A stretch of DNA of 64,000 nucleotides from Candidatus Aenigmatarchaeota archaeon (GCA_016198685.1 JACQID010000006.1:186001-250000), one strand, 5' to 3'; numbered from the stretch's first letter, positions 1-9,310 are shown. Made by a program: numbers and translations. Notes: a model not told the origin generated them from the letters alone.

Positions 1-191
1 AGGCGGTTGTACCAAGGACCGCTAACGCAAAAAAGAGGTAGATTCTGGATAAATTTTCCATATAGTAATTATTTAGGCTACTTATTTATTTCAAATCGTC
101 TGCTGCTCTTGAAACGTTTCACAATTGTTTCACCACTGTTTCACCCCATTGTTTTGCACTTGAAACGGACTATAATTAATCAGGTGAGACG

Positions 192-497
192 ATGCTATCG
201 GAAACTGTAAAGGGAACTGGAAATGTAGAAAGCCGTCATGAGGTCAGTGCAGCGCTAGTGCACACGCAACGGTACCTCTCTGGCCAACGAAAAGTGTTCT
301 ATTATACGTGGGATTGCCGGAATTGCGGAGCCTCATATTTTTTCAGCGCTTTTAAGTGCCCGCTATGTGAAGCCGCAGGCATGGATGCTGTAAAGCACAA
401 GTGCAGCTATTTGAACTCGGCAAACCAGCGGACGAGCGAAAGTGGGAAAGTAAACAAGGGAGGTGTGAAAAAATGGAAAAAGCAGCAGGCCTTATAA
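192..497 (+). CDS. small putative zinc-ribbon protein
   Basis: 101-aa ORF with CRNCG...CPLC; overlaps the next CDS start, so uncertain. Confidence 0.35.
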   Translation: MLSETVKGTGNVESRHEVSAALVHTQRYLSGQRKVFYYTWDCRNCGASYFFSAFKCPLCEAAGMDAVKHKCSYLNSANQRTSESGKVNKGGVKKWKKQQAL

Positions 498-2599
498 TGG
501 CCGCTCTTCTCGTGTTAGCGCCGGTATATGCCGCAAATCATGCCGTAACGCTTCCGACAGAAAGCGCATTGGGACTCCAGTTGCTGGGGGAGACATTTTC
601 CGATTTTGTATTTGGTTTAAGGATGGCTCTGGAGTTTGACGAAGAAACAAAGTTGGGAATCCTGCAAGAAAGATTTGATAAACTAGAATCCCAGCAGGAA
701 GAATGGCTTAAAGTAAAGGCCGTGGCGGCCAATCAAAGCGCCAGCGGTGAGCTTACTAACAGCCAGAAAGAGGCAATCGTAAGCATCCTAAACGCCAAGC
801 ATGACATGCTCGTCAAGGAGTATGTTGGTTTGGGACGTGCGATTGACAGCCTGATAACACAGGCTAACAAAACAGGGGACGCAGAGCTTCAAGAAGCGGC
901 AGAAGAGCTTCTCAACAAATTAGATGAATCGAAACTCTCTGACGGATTGAATGCGCCGTTGCCAATAGACATTAACACCATAACATTCGGCACTGAAGGT
1001 CCTGTAAACGCAAGTGAAGCCAAGAAGCGGGCCGAAGAGAAACTCGGTTTCGAAGCTTCCAGCGTCGTTGAAGAAGTTCACGGCAACGTGACTTACTTCG
1101 TAGTGAGAGGAGAAGAAAGCAGCAGTAACGACAGCTTCAAGATAAAAAAGACATATGAAGCCTGGGTTAATGCCAATACCGGAGCGATAGGAGCAGCAAA
1201 CGTTGCTATATCATTCCAGTCTGAATATATACCTGCAGCAAAGCCCCAGAAAGACAACAAAACAACAACGACCACGACAATGTATGACAACAAGGACGAG
1301 AATGATACAAATGGGAAGAACGACGACTCGAAAAAACATGGAATACCAACGCAGGGCTACACGGTCTTCCAGCCGGTAACATACATTAAGATATACCAGG
1401 AAGTCGGCAACATCGTGCAACAGGTATCGGGCGGAAACACGTACGTTTCGGCTCAAGGCACAGCAAACTCGAATACAGCGTCCACATCCAACAGCCAGTC
1501 CGGAAACGGTGATGGATGCAATAACAGCTGTGACAACGATACAAATGACGACTGCGGTAACACATGTGATAACGGCGATCAGGACGGCAACGGCTGCTAC
1601 AGTGGTTGCAACGAAACGGATAACGGAAATGGCGGAGCAGATTACAACAACACGAACACGACAGACTGCCCTTCAGGATGCGGATCCGGATCAGCAACTA
1701 ACTATACCAGCACAGCTAACGCAAACAGCAACACTACCGTGATATCTAGTGCAGGCAGTGGAGGCAGTGCAAACGCGAACGCCGAATCCGACACGAAAGC
1801 GGTGGCAACATCCGGTGACGGAGGAGGAAGCCTTGCAACATCGGATTCCATCACGAAGGGCGTTGCAGTCAGTGGTGACAATGGCTCTAGCACGTCAAGC
1901 GCGGATTCTAAGACAGGAACCGCGGCCAATAGCGGCGACGGGGGCTTGAGCACTGCGGAGAGCGGCTCTTACACAGAAGCAACGTCCAGCACGGGTGACA
2001 ACGGATTGAGTGATGCCGACGCTTCTGGCAACACGCATTCGTCGGCAGTCAGCGGTGACGACGGCACGAGCGGCGCGTCCAGCGACTCTTCGCTTAAGGC
2101 TATAGCCAAGAGCGGATTCGATGGACTAAGCATGGCCACCGGCACGTCCGAAACAGACTCATCCGCGAAAACAGGCGATGAGGGGTCGAGCACGGCAGAC
2201 AGCAACTCTGACACATTATCAGTTGCCAACAGCGGTGACGAAGGTACGAGTTATGCATCGACTGATTCCGAAACCGATGCCTACGCAGAAGGGGGAGACG
2301 ATAGCTGCGCTGCAAGCGATTCGGAATCAGACACGAAGTCTGTAGGCATAAGCGGTGACGACGGAACCAGCAGCGCCGTTTCGACATCCGACACGGACTC
2401 CGTAGCCAAGACTGGCGATGAAGGACAGAGCACAGCCACGTCAGGCTCAGAGACGGATTCCGTATCCCACAGCGGCGATGATGGAACGAGTTACTCAAAC
2501 GCAGACTCGGACACCAAATCCGTCGCCATCAGCGGTGACGACAGTTCAAGCAACGCCAGTGCTTCATCAAGCACGACCGCAGTCGCTGTGAGCGGCTAA
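473..2599 (+). CDS. secreted, acidic repeat protein (surface/adhesin-like) with about 14 tandem 20-aa repeats
   Basis: Start at MEKAAGLIMAALLVLAPVYA (signal peptide) after gggaggtg; Cys-rich segment; C-terminal 20-aa periodic repeat. Confidence 0.8.
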   Translation: MEKAAGLIMAALLVLAPVYAANHAVTLPTESALGLQLLGETFSDFVFGLRMALEFDEETKLGILQERFDKLESQQEEWLKVKAVAANQSASGELTNSQKEAIVSILNAKHDMLVKEYVGLGRAIDSLITQANKTGDAELQEAAEELLNKLDESKLSDGLNAPLPIDINTITFGTEGPVNASEAKKRAEEKLGFEASSVVEEVHGNVTYFVVRGEESSSNDSFKIKKTYEAWVNANTGAIGAANVAISFQSEYIPAAKPQKDNKTTTTTTMYDNKDENDTNGKNDDSKKHGIPTQGYTVFQPVTYIKIYQEVGNIVQQVSGGNTYVSAQGTANSNTASTSNSQSGNGDGCNNSCDNDTNDDCGNTCDNGDQDGNGCYSGCNETDNGNGGADYNNTNTTDCPSGCGSGSATNYTSTANANSNTTVISSAGSGGSANANAESDTKAVATSGDGGGSLATSDSITKGVAVSGDNGSSTSSADSKTGTAANSGDGGLSTAESGSYTEATSSTGDNGLSDADASGNTHSSAVSGDDGTSGASSDSSLKAIAKSGFDGLSMATGTSETDSSAKTGDEGSSTADSNSDTLSVANSGDEGTSYASTDSETDAYAEGGDDSCAASDSESDTKSVGISGDDGTSSAVSTSDTDSVAKTGDEGQSTATSGSETDSVSHSGDDGTSYSNADSDTKSVAISGDDSSSNASASSSTTAVAVSG
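1746..2593 (+). repeat. 60-bp / 20-aa tandem coding repeat, about 14 units, consensus [ST]GDxGxSxAxxxSxTxSxAx
   Basis: Translation splits into consecutive 20-residue units, e.g. SGDDGTSSAVSTSDTDSVAK / TGDEGQSTATSGSETDSVSH / SGDDGTSYSNADSDTKSVAI. Confidence 0.9.
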
Positions 2600-2694
2600 C
2601 GGAATCATTTTTTATTTTTTCTTTTTCTAAAAATATGTTTGATATTGCGATTGCATTCGCATAAAACGCAACTTGCCAGGGTCTTCTGGACTTA

Positions 2695-3627
2695 TTAGGC
2701 AACGCCCAATGATCGCATAAGCATGCGAGGATTGTCGCCAATATATTTGTCTATATCGTTCTTATCGGGTTCTGGCGCATCAATTTCGTGGCCCAGAACG
2801 TTATTTGCATGCCTTTGCAGAATAGAAGCATCTAAAAGGTACATTCTCTCATGCGCCATATAATCATTACAAATATTTCTCATTGCATTCAATGCACGAC
2901 CAAAAGGATGATGAGATGCATACTCCATTTTTACAAAATGTTCTGCAGCCGAGATTTTCATGGCAACTGAATATTTTCTAAACTCCTCCATTATACCTGC
3001 AAATTTGCCGACTGCTGATATATCATCTGCATAATCTTGAAGAACGCTATCCGAAGCATTACCCCCTTTCCCATGCATGAGCGAATCCAAGGCAGCAAGT
3101 ATCATAGTTTTAGGAGCTGCACATGCAATGCCGGGATAGTCAACAAGTGCGTTCTGCCGGTCACTAAATGTAAAAATGCCCTCTGGAGTCAAAGCCTTGC
3201 CAGGTTGAACTTCATGCAGATAGTTGGCGATCGTGCGTATTCCTAGCGCGGCTTTGTATAATACAGATATTTCCACAGGAAGCGCTCCATATTGTTCTAT
3301 GGGCTTTTCGGCGCGGAAAAAACAATATGCAGGTAATGAAACTCCAAAACATGCAGCTTCAGACAGCTCTTCTGGCAGGACAATATCCCTGCCGCCGGCA
3401 TAATTTGTGTTTATCCACACCAACCCGTCAAGGAGGGCTTTTTTATATGCGGCCGTTTCATGTAAGGCGTCAATATTCATTCCATGTCCGTTCCTGCTGT
3501 CAGGATATGGGCACGTTGTTTTTGGCATATTGTCGTCATACAGAGCTCGTTCCTCTATACGCCTTCCGTTCGCGGCCGACTGGTCTTTCAGCATCATCGA
3601 AAATATTTTCAGTCCTGGCTTTAGCAT
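2695..3627 (-). CDS. hypothetical protein
   Basis: 310-aa ORF, no family recognised. Confidence 0.6.
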   Translation of the reverse strand: MLKPGLKIFSMMLKDQSAANGRRIEERALYDDNMPKTTCPYPDSRNGHGMNIDALHETAAYKKALLDGLVWINTNYAGGRDIVLPEELSEAACFGVSLPAYCFFRAEKPIEQYGALPVEISVLYKAALGIRTIANYLHEVQPGKALTPEGIFTFSDRQNALVDYPGIACAAPKTMILAALDSLMHGKGGNASDSVLQDYADDISAVGKFAGIMEEFRKYSVAMKISAAEHFVKMEYASHHPFGRALNAMRNICNDYMAHERMYLLDASILQRHANNVLGHEIDAPEPDKNDIDKYIGDNPRMLMRSLGVA

Positions 3628-3649
3628 GTTAGGTTCTATGACAGAAGCG

Positions 3650-3742
3650 TTTAAACATCGAATTCCGTCGTATTAACACGGCGGACGAAACAACGGGAAT
3701 TCGATGTGCAAATCCACCGCTTGAAAGCGGCGGATTTTTAAA
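3650..3742 (+). ncRNA. 93-nt structured repeat element, copy 1 (two hairpins, second followed by T-run)
   Basis: catcgaatt/aattcgatg stem enclosing ccgtcg/cggcgg hairpin; then atccaccgct/agcggcggat hairpin + ttttt; nearly identical copy at 41944-42036. Confidence 0.6.
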
Positions 3743-3959
3743 ATGAACGAAATGGGAGATTATCTAGCAAACACAAACATTTACTATGTGGAAATCTGCA
3801 AGAACGTGGAAATATCCCGCCTTTGGAACATCAAGCGTTTTTTGGCATTTGCCATGGCATGTAACATGCAATACAGGAGGAAAAGGATCCGTTGACACTG
3901 AAGGAAAGATATGGCGATTTAATCCGATAATACGTTTAAACATCTTCTCCAGAAATAAA

Positions 3960-4235
3960 ATGATGTCATGTACCATATGCGGGAAGAACGAGATGCTGCC
4001 TTATATGTGCAAATTCTGTTCGCTTGAATTTTGTTCGCATCACAGATTACCGGAGAGCCATAACTGCGCCGGGCTGGAAGAATGGAAAGGCAATAGGACT
4101 TTCGAGAAAATAATTTATCCGCCGATGCAGGACAACGACACAAAAACAGCTAAGAGGTATTCTAATGATACTATATTAAAGGCGGGGATTGCATTATTCT
4201 TCTTGGTGGCATTGGCAGTGTTCATATTATTGTGA
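3960..4235 (+). CDS. AN1-type zinc finger protein with C-terminal TM helix
   Basis: CTICGKNEMLPYMCKFCSLEFCSHHRLPESHNC then C-terminal hydrophobic helix. Confidence 0.75.
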   Translation: MMSCTICGKNEMLPYMCKFCSLEFCSHHRLPESHNCAGLEEWKGNRTFEKIIYPPMQDNDTKTAKRYSNDTILKAGIALFFLVALAVFILL

Positions 4236-4239
4236 TAGT

Positions 4240-4515
4240 ATGCCCTGCTATAGAGTCATTGTGAGAGGCAAAGTCCAGGGAGTTGGGTATAGAGCTTTCG
4301 CCAAAGCGCAAGCAGATTCGTTGAGCCTTGCAGGATGGTGCAGGAATCTTCCTGTAGGGCATGTCGAAATAACAGTGAAAGGCGCTGAAAGTGAAATGGC
4401 CAAATTTATTACTGCATTAAAAAAAGGTCCTTCAAAGGCAAGAGTCAACGTTGTATCTGTCGAGCCTGCAAAAGACTGCGATGAATATACTAAATTCGAA
4501 ATCAAACACAAATAA
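4240..4515 (+). CDS. acyP: acylphosphatase
   Basis: VIVRGKVQGVGYRAFAKAQA...GWCRNLPVGHVEI. Confidence 0.9.
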   Translation: MPCYRVIVRGKVQGVGYRAFAKAQADSLSLAGWCRNLPVGHVEITVKGAESEMAKFITALKKGPSKARVNVVSVEPAKDCDEYTKFEIKHK

Positions 4516-4549
4516 TTTGGTTTTTATAATTTCAATGCTAAATAACTAA

Positions 4550-4735
4550 ATGGCAAGGAAACACAAAGAAGACGCGCACAGTTATAAAGGATGGCTCAAT
4601 TCCGACAGCTTCATCAAAAGAGCGCTTGCAGTTTTTGCGTATAACCTTGCAGGCTCTTTGATTATATACGGAGTCATTATCGTCATCGCCCTGCTCTTGC
4701 TGGCACTTGCTTTTATCATGAATTTATTTGCTTAA
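4550..4735 (+). CDS. small membrane protein
   Basis: 61 aa with C-terminal TM segment. Confidence 0.5.
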   Translation: MARKHKEDAHSYKGWLNSDSFIKRALAVFAYNLAGSLIIYGVIIVIALLLLALAFIMNLFA

Positions 4736-4943
4736 TGAGAGAGGCAAGAGAAAGAATTTTTGATAAAAATAGCTTAATGAGTGGCGCTATGCTTGAAAAA
4801 GGATACTGTAGATAGGGCACTAAATTTCCATACACTGCTTTGTATATAATGGGTAGATGCCTTCGGAGGAGCCGACAAAGCCATTAGGTATATATGGGAA
4901 AGATTTTCAACTCAAACTCTTCGATAATTGCATTTCATAACAA

Positions 4944-5099
4944 CTATGTTCTGTATAAGAAGAACGCTGCAGTAAAAATGAGATACAAAATAGCAAGAGC
5001 TAATGCTATATTAGAAGAAAGTCCTCCGGTCCAAAGCCTTATTGACTCCAATGCAAGAGCAAGGCCGACAAGAAAGCGAATCCAGCTTCCGGCACCCAT
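4944..5099 (-). CDS. putative 51-aa two-TM membrane microprotein
   Basis: Own translation: MGAGSWIRFLVGLALALESIRLWTGGLSSNIALALAILYLIFTAAFFLYRT; below the ORF-track cutoff; competes with + ORF 4894-5106. Confidence 0.4.
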   Translation of the reverse strand: MGAGSWIRFLVGLALALESIRLWTGGLSSNIALALAILYLIFTAAFFLYRT

Positions 5100-5121
5100 C
5101 TCATAACGTTCACGGTAAAAC

Positions 5122-5134
5122 CTTTTAATACTTT
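5122..5134 (+). promoter_or_regulatory. 16S promoter element (TATA-like)
   Basis: cttttaatacttt, identical 13-mer at 9311-9323 upstream of 23S. Confidence 0.6.
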
Positions 5135-5344
5135 AGTCTAAGTCTAATGTATGTTGATGCATAGAACTATGCATCAAGACGGGCATAAAGTTTGGCAACT
5201 TTTTGTGAATATTATTATTATAGCGCTAAACCTTATGCTCTTTATCTGTATTCAAGGCGTTGCTTCCGATTCAGGCAAACGCCTTTGCGTGAAGAAGCAC
5301 TTCAGGATGCGGAATATTATGAAGGCGCGATATTGATTATCATG

Positions 5345-5363
5345 CCGGATGAAGGCGCAAGCA
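5345..5363 (+). other. 5' strand of pre-16S processing stem
   Basis: ccggatgaaggcgcaagca pairs with tgcttgcgccttcattcgg at 7235-7253. Confidence 0.85.
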
Positions 5364-5718
5364 GGCAATACTCTATTAGTGTGGTGCAGGAACTCTTCCT
5401 GCCAATTCAATTCCGGTTGATCCCGCCGGAGATTACTGCTATCAGGATTCGGCTAAGCCATGCGAGGCATTGTCGCAAGACAAGCCGCACTGCTCAGTAA
5501 CACGTAGTCAACCTGCCCTTGAGCGGGGGATAACCTTGGGAAACTGAGGATAATACCCCATAGGCGATAATGGCTGGAAGGCCTCTTCGTTCAAAGCTTC
5601 GGCACTCAAGGATGGGACTGCGGCGGATTAGCCTGTTGCGGGGGTAAGGTCCCTGCAAAGCTATAATCCGTACGGGTCGTGAGAGCGATAGCCCGGAGAT
5701 GGTTTCTGAGACATGAAA

Positions 5719-5749
<31 letters not shown>

Positions 5750-5874
5750 ACTTCGCAATGCATGAAAGTGTGACGAGGGGATCCTGAGTGAACTCGCAAT
5801 GCGGGTTCTTTTGCCGAATGTAAACAGTTCGGCGAATAAGTGGTGGGCAAGACGGTTGCCAGCCGCCGCGGTAA

Positions 5875-5949
5875 TTCGAAGAATCGTAACCATAATCAGC
5901 TGGTAAATCGGAAAACCGATTCTTGATTTCCGGTTCTTCGAACCGTAAA
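5875..5949 (+). other. 16S insertion 1 (75 nt), probable rRNA intron in the 530 loop
   Basis: Splits gccgcggtaa / taaccgcgccacgagtgg; ttcgaagaa/ttcttcgaa stem plus aatcgg/ccgatt hairpin. Confidence 0.8.
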
Positions 5950-5973
5950 TAACCGCGCCACGAGTGGTAATCG

Positions 5974-6006
<33 letters not shown>

Positions 6007-6210
6007 TGTTAAGTCCCTGGTTAAATCCTACAGCAAACTGTAGGGCTTGCTGGGGATACTATCAGGCTTGGGATCGGGAGAGGTCGAGGGTACGGCATGG
6101 GTAGGGGCAAAATCCTTTAATCCATGTCGGACCACCTGTGGCGAAGGCGCTCGACTGGAACGAGTCCGACGGTGAGGGACGAAAGCTAGGGGAGCGATCG
6201 GGATTAGATA

Positions 6211-6265
6211 TTGAAAAGTCTCAACTTTTCAATTTAGTGAGAAATGAGATTTTTTCAACTAAATA
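6211..6265 (+). other. 16S insertion 2 (55 nt), probable rRNA intron in the 790 loop
   Basis: Splits ggattagata / ccccggtagtcc; ttgaaaagt/acttttcaa hairpin plus tttagtgagaaa.../...actaaa hairpin; boundary ambiguous by 3 nt (ata repeat). Confidence 0.82.
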
Positions 6266-6841
6266 CCCCGGTAGTCCTAGCTGTTAACGATGCCCGTTTG
6301 GTGTTACACGTTCTTAGTGAACGTGTAGTGCCGCAGCGAAGGCGTTAAACGGGCCGCCTGGGGACTACGGCCGCAAGGCTCAAACTTAAGGGAATTGGCG
6401 GGGGAGCACTACAAGGGGTGGATGCTACGGTTTAATTGGATTCAACGCCAGGAACCTCACCAGGGAAGACAGCAGAATGAAGGTCACTCTGAAGGGGTTA
6501 CCAGACAAGCTGAGAAGTGCTGCATGGCCGTCGTCAGTTCGTGCTGTGAAGTGTCCTGTTAAGTCAGGAAACGAACGAGACCCGTGCCGCTAGTTGCCAC
6601 TTTCCGCTACGGCGGGGAAGCACTCTAGCGGGACCGCTGGTGCTAAACCAGAGGAAGGAGCGGGCCACGGCAGGTCAGTATGGCCTTAATTCCCTTGGGC
6701 TACACGCGGCATACAATGCGCCGGACAATGGGATGCGACCCCGAAAGGGGAAGCCAATCTCTTAAACCGGCGCTTAGTTCGGATCGAGGGCTGCAACTTG
6801 CCCTCGTGAAGCCGGAATCCCTAGTAAGCGAAGGTCATCAT

Positions 6842-7027
6842 TCCCGCAAGTTCAAATGACCGAGGCATATGCCTCAAACTGCCTGGCGCGGCGTAGAAGC
6901 GCAACGAGAGATGACTGAGAATGGGCGGCTGACTACTTATGTCAGCAGACGGTTTGACAATGATCTCGTAAAAGCTTATTCGTCAGGTAGATACAGCAGC
7001 ACTATGATGGATTTGCGGAAGTGGAAT
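6842..7027 (+). other. 16S insertion 3 (about 186 nt), probable rRNA intron in h43 loop
   Basis: Splits gcgaaggtcatcat / ctttcgctgaatacg; ends pair ccgcaa/ttgcgg. Confidence 0.82.
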
Positions 7028-7034
7028 CTTTCGC

Positions 7035-7072
<38 letters not shown>

Positions 7073-7234
7073 GCCATCTGAGTGGAGTCTTGGTGAAGCC
7101 CATGACGAATGGGTCGAACCATGGTTCTGCAAGGAGGGCTAAGTCGTAACAAGGTAGCCGTACGGGAACGTGCGGCTGGATCACCTCCTATATATCTTTT
7201 GTGTTGCATTATGCCGCACTGATAGACTGCCAAT

Positions 7235-7262
7235 TGCTTGCGCCTTCATTCGGATTTTTTAT
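7235..7262 (+). other. 3' strand of pre-16S processing stem and T-run terminator
   Basis: tgcttgcgccttcattcgg pairs with 5345-5363; followed by attttttatt. Confidence 0.8.
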
Positions 7263-7411
7263 TGTATTAATTTCTCTACGCAAAGCGCTGTTCTCGGTAT
7301 AAGAAAAATACGTAGAATTGCGGTATATTATTTCGATTACACTGCATACTTATTGCAAAACTGAAATCATAAAATGACTAACAAATATGTTAACTGCCCG
7401 CGTATAGCTTA

Positions 7412-7705
7412 TTGGCACATCGAGTGTTATATGCAACTCATCCGAGCAAGGGTTGGTTTTGTAGGAATAATGAATTTCTAACACAATGGCCGTGTTTTTC
7501 TGAAGTTGTGGCACAAGAGCTTGGCATGCAAGAGTATTTTTCCTGCAACCCTATCGAGGGATTTGGCTTTATATTCGGGCATGTCTTAAATGAAGCGATG
7601 GACTTCCTTGCGCCTATCACATGTTTCTCCTGCGGATGGCAGAGCGAATCAGATCACGAGAAGAGATGCGAAATCTGCACGTCATGGCATGTTTATTTTG
7701 TGTAA
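7412..7705 (+). CDS. putative zinc-ribbon protein
   Basis: 97 aa with CFSCG...CEIC. Confidence 0.4.
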   Translation: MAHRVLYATHPSKGWFCRNNEFLTQWPCFSEVVAQELGMQEYFSCNPIEGFGFIFGHVLNEAMDFLAPITCFSCGWQSESDHEKRCEICTSWHVYFV

Positions 7706-8296
7706 TCATACTTTCAGATAGACATAGCCCCTGCGTCTTGCGCGCTCATCGGTTACAAAATTTTCTCTTGTGATCACAAGTGCATTCGATAACTCGGACT
7801 TGAGAAGCACTAATGCCTGAGACGCATCCCGTTGTTCAAGCCCGGAACCGTATGCATATAATGGGCGCTGTTCTTCCATATCGGTTTCGATCAACAATTT
7901 CCCTCCCGCACGCAAATTCTTGCTGACAGCCGTTAGGACGGCATCAAGGGGATTATTATGGCAGTTCCGTTGGCGTTCCGACGTGATGATGTCCCATGGA
8001 TTCGGATATAGCCATGTTATTACGGGATATTCTTTGCGTGGCATATGAAAAGTATCATAGCCGTTAAAGGTCAGCATTTTGTTTTCATCCGTGAAATTTC
8101 CAGGGGCTTGGAGATCTACCCCATCGACATACAGCCATTCATCAGTTCCTGCTACCCGCCTGACTTGACATGATGTATTCCTTAGAGACCATCTATAAAC
8201 CGGAAGTTGTATGCCTCCTTGCTCTTTGGTCATTCGGTGATAGGTAGATCTGGGATTGACGTAAGTCATTCCCGCTCCTATGTCAAGTATATCCAT
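7706..8296 (-). CDS. SAM-methyltransferase-like protein
   Basis: MDILDIGAG... N-terminus and LRAGGKLLIETD motif. Confidence 0.5.
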   Translation of the reverse strand: MDILDIGAGMTYVNPRSTYHRMTKEQGGIQLPVYRWSLRNTSCQVRRVAGTDEWLYVDGVDLQAPGNFTDENKMLTFNGYDTFHMPRKEYPVITWLYPNPWDIITSERQRNCHNNPLDAVLTAVSKNLRAGGKLLIETDMEEQRPLYAYGSGLEQRDASQALVLLKSELSNALVITRENFVTDERARRRGYVYLKV

Positions 8297-8347
8297 GACA
8301 TGACAGAAGAGGGAAACGGCTAAAAAACCTGCAGTTGCTAGCGAAAC

Positions 8348-9082
8348 TCATTCTCTTCTCTTGCCCATGAGCCTAAGGAGGCTCAGGAACAGGTTTATGA
8401 AATCCAGATAAAGGCGAAGAGCGCCTATCACGGATTCTTTCGTGTCTTCTTCCGTGCCTTCATTGCCTATGACGTTCGTTTCGCGTATCTTCTGCGTATC
8501 ATAAGCAGTAAGGCCGGTGAACACAATGACACCGATAATCGATATTATGTAATCGAGCGGTCCGCTTTTCAGGAAGAAATTGACGACAGAGGCAAGTATT
8601 ATTCCAATAAGGGCCATGAAAAGTATCTGGCCGATTTTTGTCAAATCGGTTTTAGTGACATAGCCATAGACGCTCATTATTCCGAACATCGCAGCTGCAA
8701 TGAAGAACGTCAACCCTATGGATTCGATTGTGTAAACTAGAAATATGACTGACAGCGTCAGTCCCGTGAAGAACGAGTATGCGAGGAACATGATTATTGC
8801 AAGAGTGGCCGGAATCCGCTTGATCAATAATGCAAGCCCGAATACCAGGCCGAGCTCAACGATCATAAGAACATAAAATAGCCCTGTGCCGAGAATGATT
8901 GTGTATATTGCGGGCTCAGTGGCTGCAAAATATGCCGTGGCAGCGGAAATGCCAAGCCCGATAAACATCCATGCATAGACTTTGACGAAGAAGCGCCGTG
9001 TTTCTTCAGCTGCAGCGTGAGCGGATATCATGCTAGTTTTATATTCAGACCGCTTTAAAAGCTCTGCCTTAGTTGTCATCAA
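8348..9082 (-). CDS. Bax inhibitor-1/YccA family membrane protein
   Basis: Multi-TM, SVYGYVTKTDLTKIG, FTGLTAYDTQKIRE. Confidence 0.88.
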   Translation of the reverse strand: MMTTKAELLKRSEYKTSMISAHAAAEETRRFFVKVYAWMFIGLGISAATAYFAATEPAIYTIILGTGLFYVLMIVELGLVFGLALLIKRIPATLAIIMFLAYSFFTGLTLSVIFLVYTIESIGLTFFIAAAMFGIMSVYGYVTKTDLTKIGQILFMALIGIILASVVNFFLKSGPLDYIISIIGVIVFTGLTAYDTQKIRETNVIGNEGTEEDTKESVIGALRLYLDFINLFLSLLRLMGKRRE

Positions 9083-9113
9083 TATTTAAGCAATGCTTCA
9101 TTACTAAAAAGAC

Positions 9114-9248
9114 GGGCTGGTAGATCAACGGAAGATCGCCTGCTTTGCAACGCAAGAAGGGAAGTATCCCTCCTTACAGTCCTATTCAACTCTCGGACGA
9201 TGCGAACAAAACAGCAGGAGGCTTCGGGTTCAAATCCCGACCAGTCCA
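9114..9248 (+). tRNA. tRNA-Ala(TGC) with 63-nt intron at 9151-9213
   Basis: gggctgg/ccagtcc acceptor stem with G3-U70; cctgc ttTGCaa / gcagg anticodon arm interrupted after the loop; gggttcaaatccc TPsiC arm. Confidence 0.95.
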
Positions 9249-9310
9249 TCCGAAAGTGATTGTTAATCATTTTCTTCTCATTTTTATGCAGGATCAGCGG
9301 ATGCAAAAAT

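Noticed and set aside
1093-2498. Antisense and alternative-frame ORFs within the repeat protein
   Set aside because: Produced by the biased, periodic codon composition of the repeat gene.
1746-2593. 60-bp periodicity as a CRISPR-like DNA array
   Set aside because: Periodicity is at protein level with diverged DNA, in one open reading frame.
4894-5106. + ORF of 70 aa before 16S
   Set aside because: No motif; the antisense 51-aa membrane ORF is the better candidate, and neither is strong.
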